Source of the DNA: Bacteroidales bacterium
Lineage (GTDB): Bacteria > Bacteroidota > Bacteroidia > Bacteroidales > VadinHA17
Reading direction: 5' to 3'
Assembly: GCA_016715075.1 (NCBI GenBank)
Contig: JADKBK010000003.1
Coordinates: 296,667-360,666, forward strand
DNA: 64,000 nt
Shown: piece by piece, positions 6,086 through 15,655 of the stretch
How the letters are laid out: each line of letters starts with the position of its first letter
Numbering within the stretch: the stretch's first letter is position 1
Notes under the pieces: model-generated
Database searches by the model: none
The model's input: only the letters and a program-made list of their open reading frames with translations
Told to the model about the DNA's origin: nothing
Made by a program: the position numbers and the translations under genes

Positions 6086-9076
6086 ATGAGAAAATTCGGA
6101 AAGATATTATTAATAACTATTGCATCACTGCTTGCAGTTTTACTTTTAACTGTCATTACAGCAGTATATCTTGTTTTCACACCTGAACGCTTTACTCCTA
6201 TTGTCCGCTCCCAGATGGATAAGGTGATAACCTGTAAATCAGAAGTCGGAGAGGTTGAATTAACTTTCTTCAGCACCTTTCCCCATTTTGGTATAAAGAT
6301 CAGGCAGTTTGCATTAATTAATCCTGTTGCCGGCTCTCAGTCTGACACACTTATCAAAGCTGATAAGTTTGTTGGTGTAATTGATGCTGCAGCATGGTGG
6401 AATAAAGATGAATTGTTACTGACCGGCATTGAACTTTCTGATGGATCAGTTAATCTTTTTACCGATAGTCTTGGAAAAACCAACTATGATATTGTTGCAG
6501 CAGATACAATCCCTCCTGACCCTGAAGAGTCAGAATCTGAGTTACCCGCCATTGACATCAGGAGTGTTGTACTTGATGATGTCACTCTTTCCTATAAAGA
6601 TCTTTCATTGAAGCTTAATACCATCATTCAAAAACTCTCGGCAAATCTTTCCGGAACTATCTCCGGCGATAATATCAGCGGGAACATTCAGGTAAAAAAA
6701 TCGGTGGTATTTCTTGAATATGAGGGAGAAAAATACCTGCAGCAGGCTTTGGTGAAAGCTGATTTCCCGGTGGATCTGATACTGTCGCGTCAGCTCCTGA
6801 CGCTGAAAGAGGCAACAGTTTCAGTCAATGATCTCGAATTATTGCTGAATGGCACCATTGAAAACGACACTCTCAATCAGAATATTATTACAGACATTCA
6901 ATATAAGTTCACCAACTGGCCTCTTGAAAGTATCCTTGCGATGGTACCGCCATCATATACTTCATATATCAAAGGAACGGAGGCCTCAGGGCTGCTCTCG
7001 TCCGAAGGAAGTATAAAAGGGCTGGTCGCTGATTCAGCAATGCCTGTGCTTGGTATACAGCTGTTGCTTGAGAATGGAACATTGAAATATCCTGATTTCC
7101 CATTGCCGCTTCATGATATTGAAGGAGATGTAAATATTATCACGGATCTGACAACCGATTCACTCTCGTCGGTTAAAATAAACCATTTCAATGCCAGAAC
7201 GCCTCTGTCGTATATAAAGATGGAAGGCATTGTTAATCACCTGTTCACTGATATCTTCTGCGACATAACCACAACTGCTGGATTGACTCTTGATGAGTTC
7301 AATCAGATGATCCCTGATAGTATGAAGATCAAGATGAAAGGGAAAGCCTCCGGAGAAGTAAGGTCCGCCTTTTCAATGTCACAGTTAGGGAAAATGCAGG
7401 TGGAAAGAATGAAGTTGTCAGGTTCGGTGACGCTATCTGATTTTAATATGGACTATGATAGTATATCTCTTGGAACCGACCATTCGAAAATTGACTTCGC
7501 ACTGCCCAACCGGAAAGCCTCATCAAAAAATACAAAATTTGCTTCAATAACAATCCTTACAGACAATTTGAAGGCGGGCAAAATCAGCAGTTATAATGCG
7601 GTGATTCAGAATGCAGATCTCAGTTTTGAAACATCTGACATCAGGGATACAACGCGGATACCTGATTTTATATGTACGTTTAAAATGGATTCACTTTATG
7701 CAAACATGGATACCATGAGCATTGCCATTGCAAAGCCTTATGGGAAGGTTTCGGTATCCCCGGTGAAAGAAAGACCAGAACAGCCGGCTATCGCACTTAC
7801 TTACAACAGCGATCAGTTACGATCCATTTCGGGACAAAGCTCTATGGAAGTAAAAACTATCGGACTCGATGCCAGCATCATTAATGACAATTCCCGGAGA
7901 GATGTTTTTCTCCAGTGGCTTGTAAAAGGTTTTATTGAATTGAATGAAGGTAAAATTACCCAGGCAGGTTTTTCATATCCGATTGAGATCCCTTCCCTGA
8001 AAATGAATTTTGACCCTGAAACGTTCAATATCAGGGAAAGTAAGATTCAGATTGACAAGTCAGATTTTCAGTTAACAGGCATTTTAAACAATATTTTTTC
8101 TTATATCAAGGGGGATTCAATATTGAGAGGCAATTTCAGTTTTGTTTCCAACACAACTGATCTCTCTCAGTTAATGGCCCTTACAAATGGCATGGGTCAG
8201 GTGGATTCAACAGAAATAAGAGAACCTGCGGTTCAGGAACCTGATTCAACGAATACGGGTCCTTATATGGTTCCCAAAAAAGTAGACCTGCTTCTCAATG
8301 TAAGTATTAAAAGGGCTACAATGGGGGTTGATACTGCTACCAATATTACCGGCAATGTTCAGGTTCATGATGGAATACTGGTACTTGATGGACTTTCGCT
8401 TGAAACTCCAGCTGCAAAGATCCAGTTAACGGCATTATACCGAACCCCAAGGAAGAATCACCTCTTTCTGGGACTGGATTATCAGATGCGCGATATTGAG
8501 ATAAGTGAGCTGCTTACAATGATACCAGATATTGATACCCTGATGCCGATGCTTAGGTCTTTCAGCGGCAAAGGAGAATTCCATATTGCAGTTGAAACAT
8601 ACCTTGACTCATCATATAATATCAAAAAATCGACCCTCAGGGGGGCCTCTTCCATCAATGGGAATGATCTTGTTTTAATGGATGGTGAGACCTTCAGTGA
8701 GATAGCCAAAACTCTGCGATTCAATAAAAAGACAGAAAACAGAGTTGATTCCTTATCTGCAGAATTCACCATTTTCCGTAACGAAATTGACGTCTACCCT
8801 TTCCTGCTTGTAATGGATAAATACAAGGTAGTGATCGCCGGACGGCATAATTTTGACATGACCTTTAATTATCATATATCAGTAGTCGATTGTCCGTTGC
8901 CCATCAAGCTGGGGGTGGATATAAGAGGCAATGAAACTGATTTATCGTATCGGCCGGCTGCCTGCAGGTATAAAGCCTTCTACCGCCCCACATCCCGGCA
9001 TGCAGTTGAAAGCAAACGGCTGGAACTCAAAAAGCTGATCCGCGAAGCTCTGTCACAAAATACTACTGAACAATAA
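6086..9076 (+). CDS. AsmA-family envelope protein
   Basis: A 996-residue protein with one N-terminal transmembrane anchor (residues about 5-32, KILLITIASLLAVLLLTVIT) and a long, repetitive, beta-rich periplasmic part, as in AsmA/TamB-like proteins. Family members are proposed to bridge the envelope and affect phospholipid or outer-membrane-protein homeostasis. Typical sequence follows the anchor: TFFSTFPHFGIKIRQFALIN (the usual P-x-x-G-hydrophobic start of the first AsmA block), and the C-terminal DUF-like block with LRFNKKTENRVDSLSAEFTI. It ends in a Lys/Glu-rich tail. It is convergent with the TonB-dependent receptor gene. Confidence 0.85.
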   Translation: MRKFGKILLITIASLLAVLLLTVITAVYLVFTPERFTPIVRSQMDKVITCKSEVGEVELTFFSTFPHFGIKIRQFALINPVAGSQSDTLIKADKFVGVIDAAAWWNKDELLLTGIELSDGSVNLFTDSLGKTNYDIVAADTIPPDPEESESELPAIDIRSVVLDDVTLSYKDLSLKLNTIIQKLSANLSGTISGDNISGNIQVKKSVVFLEYEGEKYLQQALVKADFPVDLILSRQLLTLKEATVSVNDLELLLNGTIENDTLNQNIITDIQYKFTNWPLESILAMVPPSYTSYIKGTEASGLLSSEGSIKGLVADSAMPVLGIQLLLENGTLKYPDFPLPLHDIEGDVNIITDLTTDSLSSVKINHFNARTPLSYIKMEGIVNHLFTDIFCDITTTAGLTLDEFNQMIPDSMKIKMKGKASGEVRSAFSMSQLGKMQVERMKLSGSVTLSDFNMDYDSISLGTDHSKIDFALPNRKASSKNTKFASITILTDNLKAGKISSYNAVIQNADLSFETSDIRDTTRIPDFICTFKMDSLYANMDTMSIAIAKPYGKVSVSPVKERPEQPAIALTYNSDQLRSISGQSSMEVKTIGLDASIINDNSRRDVFLQWLVKGFIELNEGKITQAGFSYPIEIPSLKMNFDPETFNIRESKIQIDKSDFQLTGILNNIFSYIKGDSILRGNFSFVSNTTDLSQLMALTNGMGQVDSTEIREPAVQEPDSTNTGPYMVPKKVDLLLNVSIKRATMGVDTATNITGNVQVHDGILVLDGLSLETPAAKIQLTALYRTPRKNHLFLGLDYQMRDIEISELLTMIPDIDTLMPMLRSFSGKGEFHIAVETYLDSSYNIKKSTLRGASSINGNDLVLMDGETFSEIAKTLRFNKKTENRVDSLSAEFTIFRNEIDVYPFLLVMDKYKVVIAGRHNFDMTFNYHISVVDCPLPIKLGVDIRGNETDLSYRPAACRYKAFYRPTSRHAVESKRLELKKLIREALSQNTTEQ

Positions 9077-9097
9077 CATTCGCCTTGAACTAATTTG

Positions 9098-9112
9098 CCG
9101 GATACATTCCGG
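9098..9112. terminator. Small hairpin between convergent genes
   Basis: CCGGA (9098-9102) and TCCGG (9108-9112) pair around a 5-nt loop in the 37-bp gap between the convergent AsmA-like and TonB-receptor genes. There is no good T-run on either side, so termination is only suggested by position. Confidence 0.3.
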
Positions 9113-9113
9113 A

Positions 9114-11621
9114 TTAAAACTTCCAGTTAAGTTTAGTTCCGAACATACGCGGAGCACCTGGTATCTGAGTCGGATCCCCAAACAGGCTTCCGGTATTTCC
9201 TGCACTGACAATGAATTTTTCTTCCAGCAGATTAGTCCCATAAAATGCAAGGGTGATATTTTTATAGCCAATGCCGGCCCTGAGATTCAGAAGGCCATAA
9301 GCAGCCTGTTCCAGACCGGCAGTGTTTGCATCTTCAAAATAGATCTTTGTCTGATAGGAGAATGAAGGAACTCCGAAAAGAAATATCTCCCTGCCAATTT
9401 CAACCCGGCCATTCAGCCCAAGTGCAAAGCTGTGTTCCGGAGTAAGTCTGAACATGTTGCCGGCATAATTTTGTCTGGCGCCATCAGCATCTGTATCTGC
9501 AAAACGCGAGTGTATATATGAATAATTCCCAAAAACCTGTAATCCATTAAGGATTGCATACCTGATATTTGCTTCGGTACCATAGCCTGAAGCCTTCCCT
9601 CCGTCCTTTACAATGTAGTTGAATTCACCTGATTCAGGATCAGCCACCCAGGCTGAGGTTTGGAAATTAGAATAACCGTAGTAAAAAAGGCCAAGATCAA
9701 ACCAGAACCTGTTCTGAATGGCTGTTTTAAATCCCAGGTCAAAGCTGTTGACAATCTCAGCCTCAAGTACCTGTTCCTCCCCTGCTGAAGTAAACTGAAG
9801 CACCTTCGGACGCCGTCCTTTTGAATAGTTGGCAAAGAGGCTTGAATTTTCGTTGAAGGAATATTTCAGCCCTCCGCGATATGTAAGTGCAACATTAGAA
9901 GTTCCTGTTTCATTCTCATCAACTGGTTTAAAAAATAAATTTGGATAGTTACCTGTGAGGAATCCAAGAGTGGAAGGGCTGCCTCCAGTCATTTTCGCAC
10001 TGTTTGTCAGGCTGATCCACTCGCTTATAATACGGATTCCGCCTGTAACGCTCAATTTATCAGTCAGTTGATAATTTGCATCAGCAAATCCTTCAAGAGC
10101 CTGATTGGAGGCCATATTATTATTTTCCTCCTGATGGTCTGTAACTAGAGGAGCACCTGCGAGAGGACCCAGCTGAGGATCGGGAGGAAGGTTTGTAACC
10201 GGATTAGGCTGGCCATCAGGAGTAACAAGACCACCTGTATTGAAAAACAGATGGAACATATCCTGTTCATCAGGCGAAAACCAATAGTCCTGACTGGCAT
10301 CTTCAATCCAGTAACTTGCTCCGATGCTTCCGTTGAGCTTACTTTTTATAGAGTAGTTATATCTTATTTCCTGAAAAAACTGTCCGGCATCGTCATCTTC
10401 GCTCATATCTATTGCAGCGGCGGCAGTTCCGTCTCCGTCCCACCTGGAATATGAAGCTATTTTGCGGTAAGAACTGACAGAGGTCAGGTAGTTATTCTCA
10501 TTAAAAAAATGTTTCATTGTCAGGGTTGCATCTAAAATATCTCTCCGGTTTGCAAGTTTCCTGCCCTGTTCCAGTGATGCAACATAACCGAATGGATTAT
10601 TGCTGCCATTTGTATTCGGATAGCTCATACTCATAAAACCAAGACCTGGATTATCATCCTTCTGGTAGTTCAGTACAAAGTCAATCTTGTTATTAATATT
10701 CGGAAGATAACTGGCAGAAAACCTTCCGGCCAATGTGTTTTTTCCGTTCAGGTTCCCTCCAAAAGTGTTTTTCACAAAACCATCCTGGTAATCGTAAATT
10801 CCTGCAACACGTACCAGGAGCTTATTTTTGATGACGGGGATATTTATGGCTCCGCTTAGTTCTTTTTGCTTATAGTTACCTGCGCCCGCAGTGATAAACC
10901 CGCTGAAATCATTAGTTGGTTTATTGCTCACATAGTTGATTGCGCCAATTTCAGCTCCCCTGCCAAAAAGCGTACCCTGAGGCCCTTTAAGCACATCGAT
11001 CTGCTGCATATCGAAAAGCTCCACAGCAGCGCCATTGGCACGGCTTACAGGTACATTGTTATAAAATACTGAAATTCTTGGCTGGGCAGCCGGACTCACT
11101 TCATCGCTGGTGAGTCCGCGGATAACAAATCCCGGACGATCAATTCCCTGCATTCTGATCTGAAGACCCGGTACAAAAACCGATAATCTTTCAAGCTCTG
11201 TTATATTGTTATCTTCCATAAAAACAGAACCAATCACACTCATTGTAATAGGGACATCGAGTACCTGCTGTTCGCGTTTCTGTGATGTAACAGTTACCCC
11301 TTCAAGTTTAACATTATCACTCTCTAAAGTCAGGTCCAGATCATTCCTCCCCGGTTGGACATCAAATTCAGTAATCAGGGTCTTAAATCCTATAAATGAA
11401 ACCTGAATTTTTATCTTACCATCAGCTATCTTATCAAAAAGATAATCCCCCGATTCATTGGCATTAACTCCATATTTTGTACCCACAATAATTAGGCTTG
11501 CACCGGGAAGTATGTTCTTATCTGTATCCAATATTTTCCCATGTAATGAATTCTTTTGCACCTGAGCATTAGAATTAACAAAGAAGATGAAGCAAATAAA
11601 TAGTGATAAGGCCTTTTTCAT
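9114..11621 (-). CDS. TonB-dependent outer-membrane receptor
   Basis: A TonB-dependent receptor of about 835 residues. From the preferred ATG at 11621 it starts with signal peptide MKKALSLFICFIFFVNSNAQ; an upstream in-frame start would place 22 polar residues before it. Next comes a carboxypeptidase-regulatory-like beta sandwich (LHGKILDTDKNILPGASLII), then the plug (VPITMSVIG..., IDVLKGPQGTLFGRGAEIGAI) and a large beta barrel ending in aromatic NWKF. No SusD partner is adjacent, so it is more likely a siderophore, vitamin or small-molecule receptor than a SusC-type glycan importer. The plug's LKGPQGTLFGRG resembles FecA/FhuA-like receptors. A TAnnTTTG promoter lies about 100 bp upstream. Confidence 0.9.
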   Translation of the reverse strand: MKKALSLFICFIFFVNSNAQVQKNSLHGKILDTDKNILPGASLIIVGTKYGVNANESGDYLFDKIADGKIKIQVSFIGFKTLITEFDVQPGRNDLDLTLESDNVKLEGVTVTSQKREQQVLDVPITMSVIGSVFMEDNNITELERLSVFVPGLQIRMQGIDRPGFVIRGLTSDEVSPAAQPRISVFYNNVPVSRANGAAVELFDMQQIDVLKGPQGTLFGRGAEIGAINYVSNKPTNDFSGFITAGAGNYKQKELSGAINIPVIKNKLLVRVAGIYDYQDGFVKNTFGGNLNGKNTLAGRFSASYLPNINNKIDFVLNYQKDDNPGLGFMSMSYPNTNGSNNPFGYVASLEQGRKLANRRDILDATLTMKHFFNENNYLTSVSSYRKIASYSRWDGDGTAAAAIDMSEDDDAGQFFQEIRYNYSIKSKLNGSIGASYWIEDASQDYWFSPDEQDMFHLFFNTGGLVTPDGQPNPVTNLPPDPQLGPLAGAPLVTDHQEENNNMASNQALEGFADANYQLTDKLSVTGGIRIISEWISLTNSAKMTGGSPSTLGFLTGNYPNLFFKPVDENETGTSNVALTYRGGLKYSFNENSSLFANYSKGRRPKVLQFTSAGEEQVLEAEIVNSFDLGFKTAIQNRFWFDLGLFYYGYSNFQTSAWVADPESGEFNYIVKDGGKASGYGTEANIRYAILNGLQVFGNYSYIHSRFADTDADGARQNYAGNMFRLTPEHSFALGLNGRVEIGREIFLFGVPSFSYQTKIYFEDANTAGLEQAAYGLLNLRAGIGYKNITLAFYGTNLLEEKFIVSAGNTGSLFGDPTQIPGAPRMFGTKLNWKF

Positions 11622-11717
11622 GAAAATATCGATTTTTACATTTTTAAAAACAGTAGTATTATCCGAAACAGGAAGAGCCTGATTCAAATGCTCTGGCTAT
11701 TTAAAAATTCTACGGGC

Positions 11718-11725
11718 CAAATATA
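11718..11725 (-). promoter_or_regulatory. -7 box of the TonB-dependent receptor gene
   Basis: TATATTTG on the minus strand is a perfect TAnnTTTG box. No convincing TTTG -33 element is visible at the usual spacing. Inferred leader about 90 nt to the ATG at 11621. Confidence 0.55.
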
Positions 11726-11924
11726 GTATTATGCTCTTGTATTTACTATACCACCCTGTTCTCATATATCATTCATACCAGATCTCCCGGATTGCGAAGG
11801 CAGAACGCTACGGTAAAATGCAAATAAACTGGCAGTTAGTCTGTCTAACAAACATATTTCAGCAAGACAAGACCCTGTATCATCTTAAATAAAACTATTA
11901 TGGAAAATGGTATCCTTTAAATCA

Positions 11925-11980
11925 TGTAACATTTTAGAAAAGATATGTAACATTTATCTCTTTGAACTTATTCAACTTTG
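11925..11980 (+). promoter_or_regulatory. Candidate SOD promoter with tandem TGTAACA elements
   Basis: Two copies of ATGTAACATTT (cores 11925-11931 and 11946-11952) are direct repeats spaced 21 bp, two helical turns apart. The second is followed after exactly 20 bp by CAACTTTG (11973-11980), close to the -7 box. The same TGTAACA-N20-box layout precedes csbD and both FISUMP genes. The leader to the ATG at 12062 would be about 75 nt. The rest of the gap 11622-12061 shows no gene. Confidence 0.55.
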
Positions 11981-12061
11981 CTGTTTATTAATCAAATAAC
12001 CAGAGTTGTTTGAGAGGAAGGTTCATGAAATTTAAAAAAGCAAATTCAGGGAGGAAACACT

Positions 12062-12844
12062 ATGAGTAAACTAACATTATTTGCTGCACTGATGATTGCA
12101 GGATTTCTGGGCTTACAATTCAGTTTTATTGGACAAGTAACTGAATTTCCAGCGGATCAGATAAAAAATGATCAAACAAACAATTCCACTAAAAATCAAA
12201 CAATCATGAAACAAACAGAGAAATTTGAATTTCAACAACTGCCGTATGCCTATGATGCCCTTGAACCATTTATTGACAAGCTTACATTGGAGATTCATTA
12301 CGGCAGGCACCATAAAGCATACTATGATAATTTCATGAATGCAATAAAAGGTACAGAAATGGAATCAATGGATATAAATGATATATTCAAAAACATTAGT
12401 AAATACCCTGTTGCAGTAAGAAACAATAGCGGAGGCTATTTTAATCATACCTTTTACTGGAAAAACATGAAAGCCAATGGAGGTGGAAAGCCCACAGGAA
12501 AATTAGCTGAATCGATTGATAAATCGTTTACATCATTTGATGAATTCAAAAAGCAATTTTCGGATGCAGGAAAAACGAGGTTTGGGAGTGGCTGGGCATG
12601 GTTGTCGCTTGATGACAAAGCTAACCTGTTCGTCAGTTCTACCCCAAATCAGGATAATCCGTTGATGGATACAGCTGAGAAAAAAGGAATCCCCCTTCTC
12701 ACTATGGATGTCTGGGAACACGCATACTATTTGAAATATCAGAATAAAAGGCCGGATTATATAGAGGCATTCTGGAATGTTATCAATTGGGAGGAAGTAG
12801 CCCTGAGATATGAAGCTGCTCTAAAAAACCTGGGTAAAAAATAA
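12062..12844 (+). CDS. sodA: Exported superoxide dismutase, Mn-type
   Basis: A 260-residue Fe/Mn superoxide dismutase with an added export signal. Residues 1-26 (MSKLTLFAALMIAGFLGLQF...) form a hydrophobic signal, followed by a polar Asn/Thr/Lys-rich linker to residue 48 before the usual SOD start (FEFQQLPYAYDALEPF). Metal ligands are visible: His in LEIHYGRHH (about 79), His in YFNHTFYW, and Asp and His in DVWEHAYYLKY. The second-sphere Gln is in STPNQDNPL and Gly is in NNSGGYFNH, a combination typical of the Mn-type rather than the Fe-type. Bacteroidota SODs are usually cytoplasmic without this leader, so this is probably periplasmic or surface-exposed. A strong GGGAGGA site precedes the start. 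An internal Met at residue 49 could give a cytosolic form. The next gene begins 3 bp later. Confidence 0.9.
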   Translation: MSKLTLFAALMIAGFLGLQFSFIGQVTEFPADQIKNDQTNNSTKNQTIMKQTEKFEFQQLPYAYDALEPFIDKLTLEIHYGRHHKAYYDNFMNAIKGTEMESMDINDIFKNISKYPVAVRNNSGGYFNHTFYWKNMKANGGGKPTGKLAESIDKSFTSFDEFKKQFSDAGKTRFGSGWAWLSLDDKANLFVSSTPNQDNPLMDTAEKKGIPLLTMDVWEHAYYLKYQNKRPDYIEAFWNVINWEEVALRYEAALKNLGKK

Positions 12845-12847
12845 GTC

Positions 12848-13699
12848 ATGGAAAAAGTGCTCGACAAATTAATGGCAGGGAGTATAAGGGCGGAATATCT
12901 TGAAGTGGATCCCAATGTCAGGCTCCATATTACAGATGCCGGTGAAGGAAGACCAATTGTCCTGATCCATGGCTGGCCCCTGAGTGACGAGATGTTTGAA
13001 TACCAGTATAATGAACTTATAGTTAACAATTTCAGGGTAATAGGCATAACATTAAGAGGTTTTGGCAAATCGGATAAGCCATTCGGGAATTACAATTACG
13101 ATGTTCATGCGCTGGATATAAAGAAGGTTTTAAGCCGGCTTGATATTAAAGATGCTGTTTTAGGAGGTTTTTCAATGGGAGGGTCCATTGCGATCCGCTA
13201 TGTAGCAGCATATATGGGAGCTCATGTTTCCAGGCTGGCCTTGTTTGGGGCAGCGGCTCCCATATGGACGCAACGTAAAGACTTTCCGTATAATCTTCCA
13301 CAAAGCGATGTTGATAAGTTAATTAAGCTGAACTATAAGGACCGGCCAAAGCTTCTGTCTGATTTTGCAATGATATTCTCTGCAACAAAAACTTCATTAA
13401 ATAAAGGAATTGGTAATTGGCTAAACGGTATTTGTATCAGCGCGTCTTCCTATGCCACAGCACAGTGCCTCTTTGCTTTACGTGACACAGACCTGAGAGG
13501 TGATATGTCGCATATAAAAATCCCGACAGTGATAATGCATGGTACACAAGACAAAATATGTTCCTTTGAGCTTGCCGGACAGATGAAAGCCGGAATCTCA
13601 GGCTCATACATCATTCCATTTAAGAAAAGCGGACATAGTTTGTTTCTTGAAGAGACCAGAAAATTCAATTCGGAGCTGATCAAATTTGCCAAAGAATGA
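12848..13699 (+). CDS. Alpha/beta hydrolase (non-haem chloroperoxidase/esterase-like)
   Basis: A 283-residue alpha/beta-hydrolase-fold protein without a signal peptide. The oxyanion region is LIHGWPLSDEMFEYQ, the nucleophile elbow is GGFSMGGSIAIRY (Ser near 105), the acid is the Asp in HGTQDKICSF and the His lies in KKSGHSLFLEE, so the triad is complete. The HGWPLSDEMFEYQ motif is typical of the cofactor-free haloperoxidase/arylesterase subgroup (which contains HGWPLxxxMWExQ). The substrate is unknown. It begins 3 bp after the SOD stop and is surely cotranscribed, suggesting a role under oxidative stress, possibly peracid or ester handling. Confidence 0.85.
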   Translation: MEKVLDKLMAGSIRAEYLEVDPNVRLHITDAGEGRPIVLIHGWPLSDEMFEYQYNELIVNNFRVIGITLRGFGKSDKPFGNYNYDVHALDIKKVLSRLDIKDAVLGGFSMGGSIAIRYVAAYMGAHVSRLALFGAAAPIWTQRKDFPYNLPQSDVDKLIKLNYKDRPKLLSDFAMIFSATKTSLNKGIGNWLNGICISASSYATAQCLFALRDTDLRGDMSHIKIPTVIMHGTQDKICSFELAGQMKAGISGSYIIPFKKSGHSLFLEETRKFNSELIKFAKE

Positions 13700-13752
13700 T
13701 CCGTAATGTCTGATAAAGGTAAATAATGGTTGTTGTTCCTGTTCTATTAGAT

Positions 13753-13766
13753 TGAATAGCTATTCA
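13753..13766. promoter_or_regulatory. Perfect 14-bp palindrome overlapping the LysE-type start codon
   Basis: TGAATAGCTATTCA is a perfect palindrome that fills the ribosome-binding position and includes the A of the ATG at 13766. It could be an operator or an RNA hairpin sequestering the start; no functional evidence. Confidence 0.35.
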
Positions 13767-14611
13767 TGCTTGAGAGTATACTCACCATATCGGTCGCCGG
13801 CTTAGTGGCAGGCTTTATCTTCTCGATGCCAATCGCGGGACCTATCAGCATCCTTATTACTTCCAATGCCCTCAAAGGCAGGCTTCGGTACTGCATATTG
13901 GTCAGTATCGGGGCTTCTATTGCTGATTTTACCTATGTATTTATTGCAGTCTTTGGCCTGACAAAACTTTATTCCTTATATAAGCCGGCTATCCCATATA
14001 TCTTCGCTATGGGTTCCCTGTTTTTTTTATACCTGGGATACAGGATTATCAGGACTAAAATTGATATTGAAAATCTGGAAGATAAGAGCCATCTCACTGA
14101 AAAGATTCAAAAGAAAGGGAAGGGAGGGTTTTTTACGGGATTAATGATCAACTTCCTTAATCCTACATTATTCATTGGAGTGCTTACATCATCATTTTTC
14201 GTGATCTCATTAATAGCTGCACTGGGATTGAATACAGGTGGGCTGGCTGGAAAAATGGACCAGAACCTTAAGGAAATAAGCGTTATCGAAGGAGGAGTAT
14301 TAGATAACTCAAATGTGTTAACAATTGACAAATTTGACAATATCCAAAACCTCACAGGGAAAACACATCACCAGGACCAAACAATATATCCGGCATATTT
14401 TCATTTAGTGATCAGCACCTGCTACGCAGTGTTCCTGTCTCTTGGAAGCATAATATGGCTCTACATGCTTTCATATTTGATCGTACGATTCCGTCAAAGA
14501 ATAAATATCAGAATTGTAACTGTATTTATCAGAAGTCTTGGAATTGTCCTCAGTATTTTTGGATTGTTCTTTGCCTACCTGTCAGTCAGGATGCTTCTTC
14601 TCAATCAATAA
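13766..14611 (+). CDS. LysE-type translocator
   Basis: A 281-residue membrane protein of the LysE/RhtB export superfamily. The first segment contains AGFIFSMPIAGPISILITSNALKGRLRYCILVSIGASIADF, the family's typical G-x-x-P-G-P helix and following loop, then further hydrophobic helices. A polar insertion of roughly 55 residues (about 155-210, with DQNLKEISVIEGG) between helices is unusual for the roughly 200-residue family norm. The exported solute is probably an amino acid or small metabolite but cannot be read. It lies 66 bp after the hydrolase and may share its transcript or start from its own unit. Confidence 0.75.
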   Translation: MLESILTISVAGLVAGFIFSMPIAGPISILITSNALKGRLRYCILVSIGASIADFTYVFIAVFGLTKLYSLYKPAIPYIFAMGSLFFLYLGYRIIRTKIDIENLEDKSHLTEKIQKKGKGGFFTGLMINFLNPTLFIGVLTSSFFVISLIAALGLNTGGLAGKMDQNLKEISVIEGGVLDNSNVLTIDKFDNIQNLTGKTHHQDQTIYPAYFHLVISTCYAVFLSLGSIIWLYMLSYLIVRFRQRINIRIVTVFIRSLGIVLSIFGLFFAYLSVRMLLLNQ

Positions 14612-14646
14612 ACATTGACTCATTAAAAGATTTTTAACAGCCCAGA

Positions 14647-14862
14647 TCACCATTTCCTTCGAGAGGCTATCCATCCCAGCAGAAATCCCAGGCCAATGCC
14701 AATCAGAATCTGCCCCCAGTGCAAATTTGTCATTGTCATGGAACTGTTAGCATGTCCCAATCCTCTTACCCAGGGACCACCACCCAACAGCAGAAAAGCA
14801 ATTACTATAACTGCAATTCCAACTACATAGTACATTGTTCTTGTCTCTCTTCTCGTGATCAT
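14647..14862 (-). CDS. Small two-helix membrane protein
   Basis: A 71-residue protein, or 62 if translation begins at the internal Met at 14835 (MYYVVGIAVIVIAFLLLGG). Two hydrophobic segments (residues about 10-27 and 50-65, GQILIGIGLGFLLGWIA) flank a short loop, and the C-terminus is basic (SRRKW), placing it in the cytoplasm. I do not recognise the family. It lies just 35 bp from the end of the convergent LysE-type gene and 18 bp before the start of a plain intergenic spacer to the FISUMP gene. Confidence 0.55.
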   Translation of the reverse strand: MITRRETRTMYYVVGIAVIVIAFLLLGGGPWVRGLGHANSSMTMTNLHWGQILIGIGLGFLLGWIASRRKW

Positions 14863-14880
14863 GATATTCTTATTTATGGA

Positions 14881-15633
14881 TTAATTATCCTTCATACAAC
14901 GAACTGATAAACCGCTCTGCATCCGATCAGAGTTATTAATAACACCTTCATTGGAGTAACTCATCGTTCTGCTTATGACATCGTTATTAGCATTCTCTGT
15001 GGTACTCCACCAGTGACCGCGTAATCCTATGTCCATAAACGAACCTAAATTACCGCGGCTTCCACCCGGAAGGGCTGCAAATCCTGTTATGTTTGTTGCA
15101 CCTTCATTGGGGCTCATCCAATTATCGGTTTCCTTAAGCTTGCCACCAGCCATATGTTCACCAACAAAGGAGATTAAGGTTTTCCATTCATCAGCACTGG
15201 GCACATGCCATCCCGAAGGACATAACTTGCCTGAGGATACACTATACCCATTATATAAAACACCATATTTACTCTTATTGCTGAGTGCATCATTGTTGTA
15301 CCAGCAATACCCCGGGGAAATCAAATTACTCCATCTTTTACCGTCATATACAACAGGTATTCTGCCACCATCATTAAATCTGGTTGTTTTAAGGTTCTCC
15401 GCCATCCAGATCTGATTTCCTATTCTTACTACTTTATAGGAGTTATTGTCAGTATCCATTATTGACGATATGCTTTCTGATTTAGTGTTGCCCGCAGCCG
15501 TTTCAATGTAATCATTAACTACAGCAATACCACTAACATGTGATGCATAAACTTTTTCAGACGGTTTTAAATCCTGTGCAGCTGATATCAGGCACAAGGA
15601 TGTAAATATTATTGAAGTGAGTGATTTTTTCAT
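14881..15633 (-). CDS. FISUMP-domain exported protein
   Basis: A 250-residue protein carrying the Fibrobacter succinogenes major paralogous (FISUMP) domain. The signal peptide is MKKSLTSIIFTSLCLISAAQ. Characteristic blocks appear in order: VVRIGNQIWMAENLKTTRFN, PGYCWYNNDA, YGVLYNGYSV, GKLCPSGWHVPSADEWKTL, GFAALPGGSRG, GHWWSTTEN and the terminal LSVRCMKDN. The domain is a surface or envelope module of unknown biochemical role, common in Bacteroidota and Fibrobacteres. It is followed on the same strand by no other gene and preceded by a second FISUMP gene 138 bp away that shares its promoter layout. Confidence 0.88.
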   Translation of the reverse strand: MKKSLTSIIFTSLCLISAAQDLKPSEKVYASHVSGIAVVNDYIETAAGNTKSESISSIMDTDNNSYKVVRIGNQIWMAENLKTTRFNDGGRIPVVYDGKRWSNLISPGYCWYNNDALSNKSKYGVLYNGYSVSSGKLCPSGWHVPSADEWKTLISFVGEHMAGGKLKETDNWMSPNEGATNITGFAALPGGSRGNLGSFMDIGLRGHWWSTTENANNDVISRTMSYSNEGVINNSDRMQSGLSVRCMKDN

Positions 15634-15655
15634 TTATTATCTGGTTAATATGCTA

